This document shows, in pieces, positions 6,537 to 6,674 of a stretch of 6,674 nt of DNA. Below the pieces are notes generated by a model that was given only the letters and a program-made list of their open reading frames with translations, had not been told where the DNA came from and ran no database searches. Numbering within the stretch: position 1 is the stretch's first letter; the number at the start of each line of letters is the position of its first letter. Source of the stretch: Bryobacterales bacterium (GTDB lineage Bacteria > Acidobacteriota > Terriglobia > Bryobacterales > Bryobacteraceae); the NCBI GenBank assembly GCA_003517725.1, contig DOZZ01000106.1, positions 3,778-10,451 on the forward strand, written 5' to 3'. The position numbers and the translations under genes are program-made.

Positions 6537-6608
6537 GCTTCAGCCTGACAGAGTCTGGAACACCTGTGCTTCGAGACGCGGGCTGAAGCCCACGGCAAGC
6601 TGAAGCCT
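6537..6608. repeat. GGCTGAAGCC-type palindromic repeat cluster (REP-like)
   Basis: Three related units occur just after the HyuA-like stop: GCTTCAGCC (6537-6545), its exact inverse GGCTGAAGC within the palindrome GGGCTGAAGCCC (6580-6591), and a degenerate second copy AAGCTGAAGCCT (6597-6608). The inverted units can pair over a loop of 35 bases, and the 6580 unit can fold alone. I recall such units as frequent in intergenic DNA of Acidobacteria, but copy number cannot be tested here. The cluster may end or stabilise the upstream transcript; there is no T run. Confidence 0.55.
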
Positions 6609-6611
6609 ACA

Positions 6612-6674
6612 CTACGTCCGCCCGCCGGCTAGCGGCAGTTCGGCTGGCGCGTCGTCGCGAAATGTTTCGCGGGC
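6612..6674 (-). CDS. Possible 3' end of a convergent gene cut by the right edge
   Basis: The minus strand reads open from the edge for 20 codons to a TAG at 6612-6614, giving ARETFRDDAPAELPLAGGRT. The composition is protein-like and the placement, converging on the HyuA-like gene with palindromic repeats between the two stops, is typical. The stretch is too short to identify, and another minus-strand frame is also open for part of it, so this is only a suggestion. Confidence 0.25.
   Translation of the reverse strand, partial: ARETFRDDAPAELPLAGGRT

Overview
The window is GC-rich chromosomal DNA of an ordinary heterotrophic bacterium, probably an Acidobacteriota member of the Bryobacterales/Solibacter type. 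That assignment is an inference. It rests on a PIN-TRAM protein placed directly ahead of ispD-ispF, a secreted ThuA-domain protein of the kind abundant in Acidobacteria, Planctomycetes and Verrucomicrobia, and short GGCTGAAGCC palindromic repeats between genes. No rRNA marker is present to settle it.

Layout. (1) Positions 1-1037, plus strand: the 3' end of eutB and a complete eutC, which overlap by 4 bases. They encode the two subunits of adenosylcobalamin-dependent ethanolamine ammonia-lyase. (2) Positions 1038-1353: a 316-base gap with no convincing gene. It holds several dyads, including an 8-bp inverted repeat whose arms bound about 150 bases, and may be a small dispersed repeat. (3) Positions 1354-3643, minus strand: a compact operon read from right to left, PIN-TRAM membrane protein > ispD > ispF. 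IspD and IspF catalyse two non-mevalonate (MEP) isoprenoid steps. A TATAAT-type promoter and a 17-base dyad that overlaps its -35 region lie just upstream. (4) Positions 3766-4584, minus strand: a secreted ThuA-domain protein. (5) Positions 4636-6531, plus strand: a complete HyuA-type hydantoinase/oxoprolinase subunit, divergent from the ThuA gene with 51 bases between them and with no HyuB partner directly after it. (6) Positions 6532-6674: palindromic repeat units, then possibly the tail of a convergent minus-strand gene.

The genes form three unrelated modules: ethanolamine breakdown to acetaldehyde and ammonia; isoprenoid precursor synthesis linked to a PIN-domain protein; and a peripheral catabolic pair (ThuA, HyuA). 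I see no defence system, CRISPR array, insertion sequence, tRNA or rRNA. Most of the window is recognisable family members; the less explained material is the intergenic DNA at 1060-1297, 3699-3750 and 6537-6608.
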